Positions 8,895-17,390 of a DNA stretch of 38,764 bases are shown in pieces. Positions within the stretch are counted from its first letter, which is position 1. Each line of letters starts with the position of its first letter. A program made the position numbers and the translations under genes. Where the stretch lies: NCBI RefSeq assembly GCF_000496695.1, contig NZ_BAUJ01000055.1, positions 1 to 38,764 of the forward strand. Direction: 5' to 3'. Origin of the DNA: Vibrio halioticoli NBRC 102217. Its GTDB lineage: Bacteria; Pseudomonadota; Gammaproteobacteria; Enterobacterales; Vibrionaceae. The notes under the pieces are model-generated. The model searched no databases. It had not been told where the DNA came from and saw nothing but the letters and a program-made list of their open reading frames with translations.

Positions 8895-9719
8895 TTAAAA
8901 AAGAGTTTCCATCTCTTCTGCACGAGTAACCGCAGCTTGCATCGCTTTAGAAACAGTGTCAGAGAGTTGATGTTGGTTAAATGTCGCAATCGCTTCTGCG
9001 GTAGTCCCGCCTTTGGAAGTGACTTGCTGGCGCAAAACGGATAGATCTAAATTTGGATTGGCAACAACCATTTGTGCCGCTCCGAGTGCGGATTGTTGCA
9101 CTAGCTGCCGCGCGGTTTGTTCATCAAAACCTTGCGCCATCGCTTCTTTTTGCATCGCTTCCATAAATAGGAAGAAATACGCAGGAGAGCTACCGGCCGC
9201 TGCAATAATCGAGTTAATTTGTGCTTCACTCTCAACCCAACAAGTTTCGCCAACCGCTTGCATTAGTTCATTAGCAAAATCTTGGTCTGCTTGATTGATG
9301 GTTTCTGGCGCGTATAGGCCGCTCATACCAAGCCCAAGCAGAGACGGTGTATTTGGCATCACTCGTACAAAATTGGCTTCTTTACCTAGCATGGTTTGCA
9401 GGCGAGGAATGGTAATTCCCGCCGCAATTGAGATTAACAGTTTGTTCTCTAGGTCGACATTGGTAAGCTCGGCCAACACTTCAGACATAATCTGCGGTTT
9501 GACTGACAACACAATTACATCTGCCATAGTCGCTGCCAGTTGATTATCAGCAGTAGTCGAAATTGAAAAACGCTGGCTAACCTTGTCGCGGCTTTGCTCT
9601 GATGGAGCGGTAGCGGTAATGGCTTGAGCTGGATAGCCACTATCAAGCAAACCTGCAATGATAGACTTTGCCATATTTCCAGAGCCAATAAACGCGATAT
9701 TACGTACTGAATGTGCCAA
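8895..9719 (-). CDS. proC: Pyrroline-5-carboxylate reductase
   Basis: Catalyses the last step of proline synthesis, the NAD(P)H-dependent reduction of 1-pyrroline-5-carboxylate. It has 274 residues (E. coli ProC 269). The Rossmann nucleotide-binding motif is IAFIGSGNMAKSIIAG at residues 8-23. Other ProC blocks are VLSVKPQ, ISIAAGI, RVMPNTPSLLGLGMSG and the C-terminal signature LRQQVTSKGGTTAEAI. The start appears to be TTG at 9719, preceded by a purine-rich AGGAAG. The next in-frame ATG (residue 16) would delete the nucleotide-binding loop. It follows yggS in the same operon, as in many gammaproteobacteria. Confidence 0.95.
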   Translation of the reverse strand: MAHSVRNIAFIGSGNMAKSIIAGLLDSGYPAQAITATAPSEQSRDKVSQRFSISTTADNQLAATMADVIVLSVKPQIMSEVLAELTNVDLENKLLISIAAGITIPRLQTMLGKEANFVRVMPNTPSLLGLGMSGLYAPETINQADQDFANELMQAVGETCWVESEAQINSIIAAAGSSPAYFFLFMEAMQKEAMAQGFDEQTARQLVQQSALGAAQMVVANPNLDLSVLRQQVTSKGGTTAEAIATFNQHQLSDTVSKAMQAAVTRAEEMETLF

Positions 9720-9748
9720 ACCTGTCTTCCTTCTTGTTTGTTCGAATA

Positions 9749-10459
9749 CTATTGTTTGTTCGAATAATCTCGAGCACCAAAAATAGCGGTACCAATGCGA
9801 ACCATTGTACTGCCAGCTTCGATAGCGGCTTCCATGTCACCACTCATGCCCATAGATAAAGTGTCTACCTGAGGATATTGGGATTTAATTTGATCAAACA
9901 AGCCTTTCAGTTGATTAAAGGCTTGCAGTTGTTCTTCATAACTCGCAACTGCTGCCGGTATAGACATCAGTCCGCGTAACGTCAGATTAGGTAGCGCATC
10001 GACAGCTGCGGCCAATTCTAGTGCTTCAGCAGCATTGATCCCAGATTTGCTTTCTTCGCCACTGGTGTTGACTTGCAGCAAGACTTGCAACGGATCACGA
10101 CCGCTAGGTCTTTGATCGTTAAGGCGTTGTGCGATCTTGAGTCGATCAATAGAGTGAACCCAGTCGAAACTCTCACTAATAGGGCGTGTTTTATTTGACT
10201 GGATTGGCCCAATAAAGTGCCATTCTATATCGAAATCGTTATGATGTTCTTGAAAGTATTGAATTTTTTCAACACCTTCTTGTACGTAATTTTCACCAAA
10301 CTGACGCTGACCAGCGTGACAAGCATCTAACACCGCTTGAATAGGTTTGGTTTTACTTACCGCAAGAAGTTGCACGGAATCAGTTAGACGCCCAAACTTA
10401 CGTTCAGAATCTTTAATTTGCTGATGAATGTGTTCTAAATTTGATTGGATTGTCTGCAT
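9749..10459 (-). CDS. yggS: PLP homeostasis protein YggS
   Basis: Pyridoxal-phosphate-binding protein (COG0325, fold type III, the PROSC/PLPHP family) that buffers intracellular PLP; no catalytic activity is known. It has 236 residues (E. coli 234). The PLP-binding lysine is in LLAVSKTKPIQAV at about residue 36. The phosphate-binding block LSMGMSGDMEAAIEAGSTMVRIG is at the C-terminus. It is the first gene of the six-gene minus-strand operon. Its ATG is only 24 bp from the divergent pilT start, so the promoters must overlap the neighbouring coding sequences. Confidence 0.95.
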   Translation of the reverse strand: MQTIQSNLEHIHQQIKDSERKFGRLTDSVQLLAVSKTKPIQAVLDACHAGQRQFGENYVQEGVEKIQYFQEHHNDFDIEWHFIGPIQSNKTRPISESFDWVHSIDRLKIAQRLNDQRPSGRDPLQVLLQVNTSGEESKSGINAAEALELAAAVDALPNLTLRGLMSIPAAVASYEEQLQAFNQLKGLFDQIKSQYPQVDTLSMGMSGDMEAAIEAGSTMVRIGTAIFGARDYSNKQ

Positions 10460-10483
10460 AGTTTTGACTTAACAAGGAATTTT

Positions 10484-11530
10484 ATGGATATCACCGAATT
10501 ACTTCGCTTTAGTGTAAAGCATAATGCTTCAGATCTACATCTTTCATCGGGCTTACCTCCTATGGTGAGGATAGACGGCGATGTGCGACGTCTGGAGATG
10601 CCAGAGTTTAGCGAGACTGAAGTCCACGAGCTTATTTTTGATATCATGGATGATGCCCAACGAAGTGAGTTTGAGTCAAATCTAGAGTTGGATTTTTCGA
10701 TCGAGCTTGCAGGCGTGGGGCGATTTAGGGTTAATGCCTTTAATCAAAGTCGTGGTGCTTCAGCGGTATTTAGAACCATTCCCACCGATATCCCTACGCT
10801 TGAACAGCTAGATTGTCCGCCTATCTTCGAAAACATCGTCAATTATGAAAAAGGCTTAGTCTTGGTCACTGGCCCTACAGGATCGGGTAAATCTACCACG
10901 CTCGCGGCGATGGTGGACTATATTAATCGTCATCACAATAAACATATATTGACCATTGAAGATCCGATTGAGTTTGTACACCAAAGCAATAAGTGTTTGA
11001 TCAATCAGCGTGAAGTACACCGTGATACGCACAGCTTCAAAGCGGCGCTACGCTCGGCACTGCGTGAAGATCCGGATGTGATTTTGGTGGGAGAATTGCG
11101 CGACCAAGAGACCATTAGTTTAGCGCTAACAGCCGCTGAAACAGGGCACTTGGTATTTGGCACATTGCACACCAGTTCGGCGGCTAAAACCATAGATAGG
11201 ATTATTGATGTGTTTCCTGCCGGAGATAAAAATATGGTGCGCTCTATGCTTTCTGAATCACTGCGAGCGGTGATTGCGCAGAAGCTATTAAAGAGAGTGG
11301 GCGGCGGTCGTATTGCTTGCCATGAAATCATGTTGGCTAACCCAGCAATTAGAAATCTAATTCGGGAAGATAAAGTGGCGCAGATGTATTCCATTATCCA
11401 AACGGGCGCGTCACACGGCATGAAAACGATGGAGCAATCGGCAAATCAATTGATGCAACAAAATCAGGTTACTAGAGAAGAAGTCGAAACTAAAATTGAG
11501 ATTCAAGTCGGTCTTGGTGGCGGTTTTTAA
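10484..11530 (+). CDS. pilT: Type IV pilus retraction ATPase PilT
   Basis: Hexameric ATPase at the inner-membrane base of type IV pili that drives retraction, needed for twitching and DNA uptake. The chosen ATG at 10484 gives 348 residues and the canonical N-terminus MDITELLRFSVKHNASDLHL, with AAGGA 6 nt upstream. An in-frame ATG at 10445 adds 13 residues without a ribosome-binding site. Walker A is GPTGSGKS at about 130, followed by the Asp box, the Walker B region DPDVILVGELRD and the His box GTLHTSSA. The PilT-specific motif AIRNLIRE near the C-terminus distinguishes it from PilU. Confidence 0.97.
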   Translation: MDITELLRFSVKHNASDLHLSSGLPPMVRIDGDVRRLEMPEFSETEVHELIFDIMDDAQRSEFESNLELDFSIELAGVGRFRVNAFNQSRGASAVFRTIPTDIPTLEQLDCPPIFENIVNYEKGLVLVTGPTGSGKSTTLAAMVDYINRHHNKHILTIEDPIEFVHQSNKCLINQREVHRDTHSFKAALRSALREDPDVILVGELRDQETISLALTAAETGHLVFGTLHTSSAAKTIDRIIDVFPAGDKNMVRSMLSESLRAVIAQKLLKRVGGGRIACHEIMLANPAIRNLIREDKVAQMYSIIQTGASHGMKTMEQSANQLMQQNQVTREEVETKIEIQVGLGGGF

Positions 11531-11557
11531 GCGCAAAATAACGGCGAGGGCAGCAAC

Positions 11558-12661
11558 ATGGAATTGAAAGAGTTGTTAGGTGCAATGACACAGCACAAAG
11601 CGTCTGATCTTTACATTACAGTCGATGCACCTTGTATGTTTCGGGTCGATGGAGAGCTGCAACCGTTTGGTGAAAAGCTGCATCAATCGGGTGTGACGGC
11701 ATTTTTAGACAGCATTATGGATAACGATAGACGCAAAGAATATCGAGCCTGCCGAGAAGCCAATTTTGCCATTGAAAGTGAATCGGGGCGTTTTCGTGTC
11801 AGCGCCTTTTTTCAGCGTGATTTACCCGGTGCGGTTATTCGACATATTGAGACAGAAATTCCATCCTTTGAGGATCTTGGCTTACCCGATACCTTAAAAG
11901 ATCTGGCTATGGTTAAGCGAGGTTTAGTGCTGGTGGTTGGAGCAACAGGCTCTGGTAAGTCGACAACGCTTGCCGCTATGGTGGGGCATAGGAATCAGCA
12001 TCAACATGGGCATATTTTAACGGTAGAAGATCCGATTGAATTTGTGCATCAACATCAGCAAAGCATAGTTACTCAGCGTGAAGTGGGTTTAGATACTGAA
12101 AGCTACGAAATCGCGCTGAAAAACTCGCTACGACAAGCTCCGGATATGATTGTGATTGGCGAGATCCGCACTCCTGAAACCATGCGTTACGCGATGACCT
12201 TTGCCGAAACGGGGCATTTGTGTGTGGCAACCCTGCACGCCAATAATGCCAACCAAGCCTTAGAGCGGATTTTGCATTTAGTCTCGAAAGATCAAAGAGA
12301 GCATTTTTTGTTGGATCTTTCGCTTAATTTAAAAGGGATTGTTGGTCAGCAACTGCTAAAAGCCAAAGATGGCAAAGGGCGTCATGTGGCATTGGAAATA
12401 CTGCTTTCTACGCCAAGATCGTCCGATCTTATCCGACAAGGTGAGATTGCTGAAATTAAGAATTATATGAGTAAAACCAGACAAGAGGGGATCTGCACTT
12501 TTGATCACTCTTTGTTTAACCTAGTGATGCAAGACAAGATCACAGCAGAAGAAGCGTTGCGCAGTGCAGATTCAGCCAACGATCTGCGTTTAATGCTTAA
12601 AAATCAGCAAGGGACTAAAGGCAGTAGCCCCTTAGATGACGTTAAGATTGATATGGGGTGA
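11558..12661 (+). CDS. pilU: PilT-dependent retraction ATPase PilU
   Basis: Accessory retraction ATPase that works with PilT; known in Vibrio to add force and to retract some pili only when PilT is present. It has 367 residues, the family norm. Walker A is GATGSGKS at about residue 128, with the Walker B region APDMIVIGEIRTPETM and the His box ATLHANNANQ. The C-terminal stretch SDLIRQGEIAEIKNYM...GICTFDHSLFNL is characteristic of PilU and differs from the PilT AIRNLIRE motif. It follows pilT by 27 bp and is convergent with ruvX (18-bp gap, no obvious terminator). Confidence 0.96.
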   Translation: MELKELLGAMTQHKASDLYITVDAPCMFRVDGELQPFGEKLHQSGVTAFLDSIMDNDRRKEYRACREANFAIESESGRFRVSAFFQRDLPGAVIRHIETEIPSFEDLGLPDTLKDLAMVKRGLVLVVGATGSGKSTTLAAMVGHRNQHQHGHILTVEDPIEFVHQHQQSIVTQREVGLDTESYEIALKNSLRQAPDMIVIGEIRTPETMRYAMTFAETGHLCVATLHANNANQALERILHLVSKDQREHFLLDLSLNLKGIVGQQLLKAKDGKGRHVALEILLSTPRSSDLIRQGEIAEIKNYMSKTRQEGICTFDHSLFNLVMQDKITAEEALRSADSANDLRLMLKNQQGTKGSSPLDDVKIDMG

Positions 12662-12679
12662 GCTTAAAGGGGCGGTGAA

Positions 12680-13105
12680 TCACTCAGCCCATTGATTCTC
12701 AAACCAACTTTCTAAGATCACAACGGCAGATTGGCAGTCCACATTGCCTTTGCTTAGTGCTTTATAGCCGCCCATAGCAAACAGATCAGAGCGAGCTTCG
12801 GTGGTGGAGAGCCTTTCATCATGCAGCTCGACTTGTACGCCAAATCGACCATGAATTCTTTGGGCGAATTTTTTAGCTCTAGGAGTAATGGTTTTCAAGT
12901 CTTTACCATGCAAATCTGTCGGTAAGCCCACCACAACTAAGTCGGGTTTCCACTCTTGTATTTGAGTACCAATGTCGTCCCAGTTTGGGATGCCATCTTT
13001 GGCTTTGAAGGCTTTTAGCGGGGTGGCGGTGCCAGTGATATCTTGTCCGATAGCACTGCCAATACTTTTAGTGCCATAATCAAACGCCATTATGGTTTTG
13101 CTCAT
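12680..13105 (-). CDS. ruvX: Putative pre-16S rRNA nuclease (YqgF/RuvX)
   Basis: RNase H-fold nuclease of the YqgF family, proposed to finish the 5' end of 16S rRNA and historically called a Holliday-junction resolvase homologue. It has 141 residues (E. coli 138). Acidic active-site motifs are visible: [12 protein letters not shown] (Asp9), [11 protein letters not shown], and the [11 protein letters not shown] block. It overlaps yqgE by 4 bp (13102-13105), the usual yqgE-yqgF pair. Confidence 0.93.
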   Translation of the reverse strand: MSKTIMAFDYGTKSIGSAIGQDITGTATPLKAFKAKDGIPNWDDIGTQIQEWKPDLVVVGLPTDLHGKDLKTITPRAKKFAQRIHGRFGVQVELHDERLSTTEARSDLFAMGGYKALSKGNVDCQSAVVILESWFENQWAE

Positions 13106-13662
13106 GCATGTCCTGCTTGTGTTGATAATTGTGAGGCTTCGATGCCCAGAGATTGTACTGCGCTAGCCCAGCGGTCTTGTACTGGAGTGCTGAAAATGAT
13201 GTCAGGATCTGCTTCAATGGTTAACCAAGAATTCTCCGCTAACTCACTTTCCAGTTGCCCAGCATCCCAACCCGAATACCCCAATGCCACTAGGTATTGA
13301 GTCGGCTCTTCTTCAGTACCTAATACCGATAAAATATCTTTTGAGGTGGTCATAGTGATGCCGTTGGTCATGACTAAGCTGGACTGATATTTATCTTTAG
13401 CCTGATGCAAAATAAAGCCGCGATCTTCGGAAACAGGGCCACCATTGTGTACAGGTTGTTTTAGGCTATCACCCGCTTGAATATGGGCTGATTTTAGCTC
13501 TATCTGCTTTAGCATACCGCCAACGGTAATATCGATGGGAGCGTTAATCATAATTCCCATCGCCCCATGTTCATTGTGCTCGCAAATATAAATCACTGAG
13601 CGCTTGAAATGTGGGTCTTGCATCGATGGCATAGCCACCAAGAAATGATTGGTGAGATTCAT
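13102..13662 (-). CDS. yqgE: UPF0301 protein YqgE
   Basis: Conserved cytosolic protein of unknown biochemical role (UPF0301/DUF179), 186 residues with the start at 13662. That start gives the canonical [19 protein letters not shown] and has GGAGGGA just upstream. The longer frame to 13686 places the ribosome-binding site inside the coding region. Family blocks are [21 protein letters not shown] at about residue 25 and [21 protein letters not shown] at about residue 130. It is 4-bp coupled to ruvX and lies downstream of gshB across a hairpin. Confidence 0.92.
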   Translation of the reverse strand: MNLTNHFLVAMPSMQDPHFKRSVIYICEHNEHGAMGIMINAPIDITVGGMLKQIELKSAHIQAGDSLKQPVHNGGPVSEDRGFILHQAKDKYQSSLVMTNGITMTTSKDILSVLGTEEEPTQYLVALGYSGWDAGQLESELAENSWLTIEADPDIIFSTPVQDRWASAVQSLGIEASQLSTQAGHA

Positions 13663-13680
13663 GCATTCCCTCCTATAACA

Positions 13681-13701
13681 AGCCACCTCATTGAGGTGGC
13701 T
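13681..13701 (-). terminator. Hairpin between gshB and yqgE
   Basis: AGCCACCTCA / TGAGGTGGCT is an almost perfect inverted repeat with a one-base centre (about an 8-bp stem after opening the loop). On the minus strand it is followed by TTGTTATAG, a poor U-tract, and then the yqgE ribosome-binding site. It may be a partial terminator or an mRNA processing or stability element within the operon. Confidence 0.45.
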
Positions 13702-13724
13702 ATCAATGATGCCTGCATGACTGA

Positions 13725-14672
13725 TTATTTGCCGATGCGACGCTCAATAGCATCCATCAATTTACCTGTAATCGAGATACCAAATTCGGTTTCGATTTCT
13801 ACGATACAAGTAGGGCTAGTCACATTGATTTCGGTAACTTTATCGCCAATAACGTCTAAGCCAACAAAGATTAATCCTTTCTCTTTAAGTGTAGGACCGA
13901 TTGCGTTCGCTATTGCAAAATCAGTGTCACTTAAAGGACGCGCTTCACCACGGCCGCCAGCCGCTAGGTTGCCACGAGTTTCCCCTTTGGCTGGAATACG
14001 AGCTAGGCAGTATGGCATTGGCTCACCATCAACAATTAAGATGCGCTTGTCACCGTTGCTGATGTCTGGCACGAATGCCTGCGCCATAGCGTAGTTTTGA
14101 CCGTGATTGGTTAAGGTTTCGATAATAACGGAGACGTTAGGATCGCCTTCTTTAACGCGGAAGATTGACGCGCCGCCCATACCATCTAGCGGTTTTAGAA
14201 TCACATCTCTGTGTTGCTCGTGGAAGGCTTTGATTTTGTCTGCTTTACGAGTCACGATGGTGGTTGGGGTCATGTCTGCAAACCAAGCTGTGTAGAGCTT
14301 TTCGTTACAATCACGTAGGCTTTGTGGTTTGTTGACAATCAAGGTGCCTTCAACTTCTGCGCGCTCAAGAATGTAAGTTGCGTAGATGAACTCAGTATCA
14401 AACGGAGGATCTTTACGCATTAATACAGCGTCAAGATCAGACAAGCGGATGGTTTGCTCTGAAAGGAACTCAAACCAATTATCAGGGTTTTTCTCTACTT
14501 TTAGAGTTTTGGTATCAGCAACGGCCACACCTTGATCTAAATGCAGATCATTCATTTCCATATAGTGGATTTCATAACCACGTTTTTGCGCTTCTAAAAG
14601 CATGGCAAAGCTAGAGTCTTTTTTAATATTGATGGACGAAATAGGGTCCATCACTATGCCGATCTTAATCAT
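13725..14672 (-). CDS. gshB: Glutathione synthetase
   Basis: ATP-grasp ligase that joins gamma-glutamylcysteine and glycine. It has 315 residues (E. coli 315-316). The N-terminal block [20 protein letters not shown] is typical. The ATP-binding loop [18 protein letters not shown] is at about 150, and the metal/ATP-binding region [23 protein letters not shown] is near residue 270. It follows rsmE by 9 bp and precedes yqgE and ruvX. The rsmE-gshB-yqgE-ruvX order is the standard gammaproteobacterial arrangement. Confidence 0.96.
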   Translation of the reverse strand: MIKIGIVMDPISSINIKKDSSFAMLLEAQKRGYEIHYMEMNDLHLDQGVAVADTKTLKVEKNPDNWFEFLSEQTIRLSDLDAVLMRKDPPFDTEFIYATYILERAEVEGTLIVNKPQSLRDCNEKLYTAWFADMTPTTIVTRKADKIKAFHEQHRDVILKPLDGMGGASIFRVKEGDPNVSVIIETLTNHGQNYAMAQAFVPDISNGDKRILIVDGEPMPYCLARIPAKGETRGNLAAGGRGEARPLSDTDFAIANAIGPTLKEKGLIFVGLDVIGDKVTEINVTSPTCIVEIETEFGISITGKLMDAIERRIGK

Positions 14673-14681
14673 TTATCTCTC

Positions 14682-15413
14682 CTAGCCAAGATCGCCAAAG
14701 CGAACTTGGAGTGCGGTTATGGCTGTTAGAGCCGCGGTTTCTGTTCTAAGAACGCGCGGGCCTAATAATGTTTGTTCAAAGTTATATTCTGTGGTCATGT
14801 CAATTTCTGACTCAGAAAGTCCACCCTCTGGGCCAATTAATAATTTCACTTCTGTGATTGGCTGAGGAAGGGTGTTGATAGAGTAGGGAGCTCTAGGGTG
14901 AAGATTGAGTTTCAACCCTGGATATTCTTCCTGGCACCATTGCTCTAGCGACATGATAGGACGGATGACGGGTACGGTATTTCGACCGCTTTGCTCACAG
15001 GCAGCAATAGCAATTTTTTGCCACTGTTGCAGTTTTTTCTCGAAACGTTTTTGGTCTAGTTTCACGCCACAACGCTCAGAAATAAGTGGAGTGATCGTAT
15101 TAACACCAAGCTCCACTGACTTTTGAATGGTGAATTCCATTTTGTCACCGCGAGAGACCACTTGCCCTAAGTGGATATCCAGTGGCGATTCTACATTGTG
15201 TTGTTTGGAATCTTGTATCTCAACCGCGACATTTTTCTTGGAGACCTCGGTAATGACAGCAGAATACTCAACATTGCTGCCATCAAAGAGTGAAACCGCT
15301 TGGCCTACCTGCATTCGTAACACACGTCCAATGTGCCCTGCGGCATCATCGCATAGCTGAACGTGTGTGGCTGAAGATAAAGATTCAGGATGATATATCC
15401 TAGGAATGCGCAT
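14682..15413 (-). CDS. rsmE: 16S rRNA (uracil1498-N3)-methyltransferase
   Basis: SPOUT-class methyltransferase that makes m3U1498 in 16S rRNA. It has 243 residues, as in E. coli. The N-terminal PUA-like domain begins MRIPRIYH and contains [12 protein letters not shown]. The C-terminal knot carries [16 protein letters not shown] and [16 protein letters not shown], the SAM-binding signature. It is first in the rsmE-gshB-yqgE-ruvX operon and 95 bp downstream of endA. Confidence 0.95.
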   Translation of the reverse strand: MRIPRIYHPESLSSATHVQLCDDAAGHIGRVLRMQVGQAVSLFDGSNVEYSAVITEVSKKNVAVEIQDSKQHNVESPLDIHLGQVVSRGDKMEFTIQKSVELGVNTITPLISERCGVKLDQKRFEKKLQQWQKIAIAACEQSGRNTVPVIRPIMSLEQWCQEEYPGLKLNLHPRAPYSINTLPQPITEVKLLIGPEGGLSESEIDMTTEYNFEQTLLGPRVLRTETAALTAITALQVRFGDLG

Positions 15414-15508
15414 TAAAACTACACCTGTAACTAACTTAACAAAATAAATATGGTTGCTATGTTAGCAAATAACAAGAGGTGTCGCTTCGTCTGCGTGACA
15501 GGATTTAT

Positions 15509-16252
15509 CTAATGTTTGCACTCTTGGTCAACAAATGGGTTTGAGTTGCCTTGAATTTTATCGATCATTTGGTTGCGCTGACATTCCCAATCAGTCACCG
15601 CATAGGTTTTATTCCATGCTTGCATCAGTTTGATTTGCTGCGCTGATATCTTGATAGGGTAGTGCTGTGCCATATATAAATAGGTTCGAGCAATAGCGCC
15701 ACGAGCACGTTTTGGTGGCATCACTTTGTCATCTTTAAAGCTGACTTGCATATGGCATTGACCATAGTTTACTCCACGATTGCCATTCCACTGAGTAAAT
15801 GAGTAGTTAGAGCGGTCACCATTAACTTCGCCAATGGCCGGCACTAAGTTATGTAAATCCGCTTCCATCTCTTTATAAACAGGATCGCTCTTGGTGCAAT
15901 TAGAGCGGCCGCCATGTTGCCAACATTGTCGTTGATTACCCAATTGCGCGGCAGGCACGATGTGCTCCCATTCAATGCGATTGGCGCGACGTTCTTGTTT
16001 ACGAACTTGATAGCCACAATCGGATAATTGCGGTTTCCCTTTTTTGCCTTGCCAATCTATTTTGCATCCACAATAGAAGGTTTGCGGGTGTTGCTGATAG
16101 ATGCCAACAGCCAGTCGTTTAGATTGATAAAAAGAGTGTGGTTTAGCATGCACTGATAGTGAGATAAGCAGTAGGCTAATGAGAGGAAGAATATAACGTT
16201 TCAAGAGAAAATTACGGCTGTTGAGAAAAAACAGCGCAGAGAATACAGCCAC
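15509..16252 (-). CDS. endA: Endonuclease I (EndA/Dns family, exported DNase)
   Basis: Non-specific DNA endonuclease of the Vvn/EndA family, periplasmic or extracellular. The histidine-metal motif is EWEHIVPA, with [13 protein letters not shown] and the [13 protein letters not shown] block. Eight cysteines (FYCGC, SDCGY, RQC, SNC, GQC, WEC, QEC) match the four disulfides of Vvn. By position next to sprT and metK it corresponds to V. cholerae Dns (VC0470, from memory). That nuclease degrades extracellular DNA and limits natural transformation. Start is uncertain: the frame opens with GTG at 16252, but a TTG at 16204 would give the shorter signal peptide [20 protein letters not shown]. Neither has a clear ribosome-binding site. 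Confidence 0.92.
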   Translation of the reverse strand: MAVFSALFFLNSRNFLLKRYILPLISLLLISLSVHAKPHSFYQSKRLAVGIYQQHPQTFYCGCKIDWQGKKGKPQLSDCGYQVRKQERRANRIEWEHIVPAAQLGNQRQCWQHGGRSNCTKSDPVYKEMEADLHNLVPAIGEVNGDRSNYSFTQWNGNRGVNYGQCHMQVSFKDDKVMPPKRARGAIARTYLYMAQHYPIKISAQQIKLMQAWNKTYAVTDWECQRNQMIDKIQGNSNPFVDQECKH

Positions 16253-16319
16253 TTTGATGCTTTGACCAGATATTGTTCAGTCTAATCTCGCCTTGCAGTT
16301 ATAGATTACTATTGTGTTA

Positions 16320-16814
16320 TTAACTGAGTTGCTTACCAGTAAATTTAAGTTCATTGCCACAATTGCGACAAGAGTAGTGAGTCTCCCCTCGCAGCACTTT
16401 ATTGTGACGACGTATCGATAAAGGATACTGGCGACATGGACACTGATATTCAAACGTTTTGCCCTGCACCGAGCTCACATCCATAGAATGTGTGCGATCT
16501 GGCTTGATACCAAACACTTTAGACATGACGTATTGCCACTCTTTACCGTGCGGCCTCACTCGCCCAAACACTTGATGAGTGATTAAGTGCGCAACTTCGT
16601 GAGGCAGTACGTGCTCAATAAACTCTTGTTGGTTTTCCGCCAGCAATACGCGATTCAGCTTTATGGTATTCAACTGCAAAAAGGCTTTTCCAGCCGCCTT
16701 ACCACGCATATCAGTTTCAATCGTAGGAATTGAAAACTGTCGCTCAAAGTGAGCATTGGCCACTTTGATGAGTGCGCTAGCTTTTCTAAGTAATTGGTAT
16801 TGAATTGGCGTCAT
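16320..16814 (-). CDS. sprT: SprT-like zinc metalloprotease family protein
   Basis: 164-residue SprT protein (E. coli 165). It contains the zincin motif HEVAH within LPHEVAHLITHQVFGRVRPHGKEW at about residues 90-115. A C-terminal zinc ribbon has two Cys pairs (YQCPCRQYP and YSCRNCGNEL). Its cellular role in bacteria is not defined; the name comes from a link to bolA regulation in E. coli. It precedes endA with a 67-bp gap. Upstream begins the AT-rich accessory region. Confidence 0.93.
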   Translation of the reverse strand: MTPIQYQLLRKASALIKVANAHFERQFSIPTIETDMRGKAAGKAFLQLNTIKLNRVLLAENQQEFIEHVLPHEVAHLITHQVFGRVRPHGKEWQYVMSKVFGIKPDRTHSMDVSSVQGKTFEYQCPCRQYPLSIRRHNKVLRGETHYSCRNCGNELKFTGKQLS

Positions 16815-17305
16815 GCAGTGGTTTTGGTTATCGATTTAGAACGGCTACAACTTTAGCTTAATCTCTCTTTGGATACAAAGTTCGTGATAGATGCTCTGGG
16901 GTAAATAACTCGGGGTAGATGTGTGGGGGAAATATGAGTGAGTATTAATGTTGGAAGGTATTAAAGATGGAGCGTTTTGGCTGAGTTAGTTCATGTGGGG
17001 TAGGAGTGTTAAAATCTTCACTGCGGGCAATTATTAACTTAGAAATGCCCTATAGTGAGGTTAGAGAGAGAATGAACCTGAACAAAAATGCCACAATTTT
17101 ACTTACATATGCCTCATATACAGAACGTATTACTATGTGGTCAAATTACATTTGGTAAATACTAGTATTGCGCTACATGCACATGCACATGCAGCCTATA
17201 AAATATTTAATTAAATATTAATTAAATATTAATTAAAAAATAAATTATCGATTTAGATCACAACAGTCAATAAATACCCTTGCGATAACTATTTTGTAGT
17301 GATAG
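16815..17305. other. Non-coding accessory region upstream of the small secreted-protein gene
   Basis: No convincing gene is visible. The left part (to about 17080) has moderate composition and presumably holds the sprT promoter. From about 17090 it becomes AT-rich. It contains three copies of ACATGC (17175-17192) and about three copies of an 11-bp AT unit around 17205-17236 (ATTAAATATTA). A possible promoter is TTGCGA, 17 nt, TAGAAA (about 17280-17308), and a single CRP-like half-site GATCACA lies near 17256. These last two are weak guesses. Confidence 0.5.
17175..17192. repeat. ACATGC tandem repeat, 3 copies
   Basis: Three perfect head-to-tail copies of the hexamer ACATGC. It is the first of four short tandem tracts in 280 bp. 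Confidence 0.9.
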
Positions 17306-17383
17306 AAACTTAAACTTAAACTTAAACTTAAACTTAAACTTAAACTTAAACTTAAACTTAAACTTAAACTTAAACTTAAACTT
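17306..17383. repeat. AAACTT tandem repeat, 13 perfect copies
   Basis: 78 bp made of exactly 13 uninterrupted copies of AAACTT. It ends 7 bp before the ATG at 17391. Perfect arrays of this length are prone to slipped-strand length change. A change by one unit (6 bp) preserves reading frame but alters the promoter/leader spacing of the downstream gene. No Shine-Dalgarno sequence lies between the array and the ATG. Confidence 0.97.
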
Positions 17384-17390
17384 ATTCTCT

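Noticed and set aside
11005..11421. 138-codon minus-strand frame inside pilT
   Set aside because: Antisense shadow; pilT motifs are intact on the plus strand.
13609..14094. 161-codon plus-strand frame over gshB/yqgE
   Set aside because: Shadow of two well-recognised minus-strand genes; it crosses their intergenic hairpin.
17250..17275. Full CRP-binding site upstream of the small secreted-protein gene
   Set aside because: Only one half-site (GATCACA) matches; the other half fits in 2 of 5 core positions.
17306..17383. AAACTT array as a CRISPR array or as coding (Asn-Leu)n sequence
   Set aside because: There are no spacers, so it is a simple tandem repeat. The frame of the downstream gene is open through it as Asn-Leu repeats, but no start codon lies upstream within that frame.
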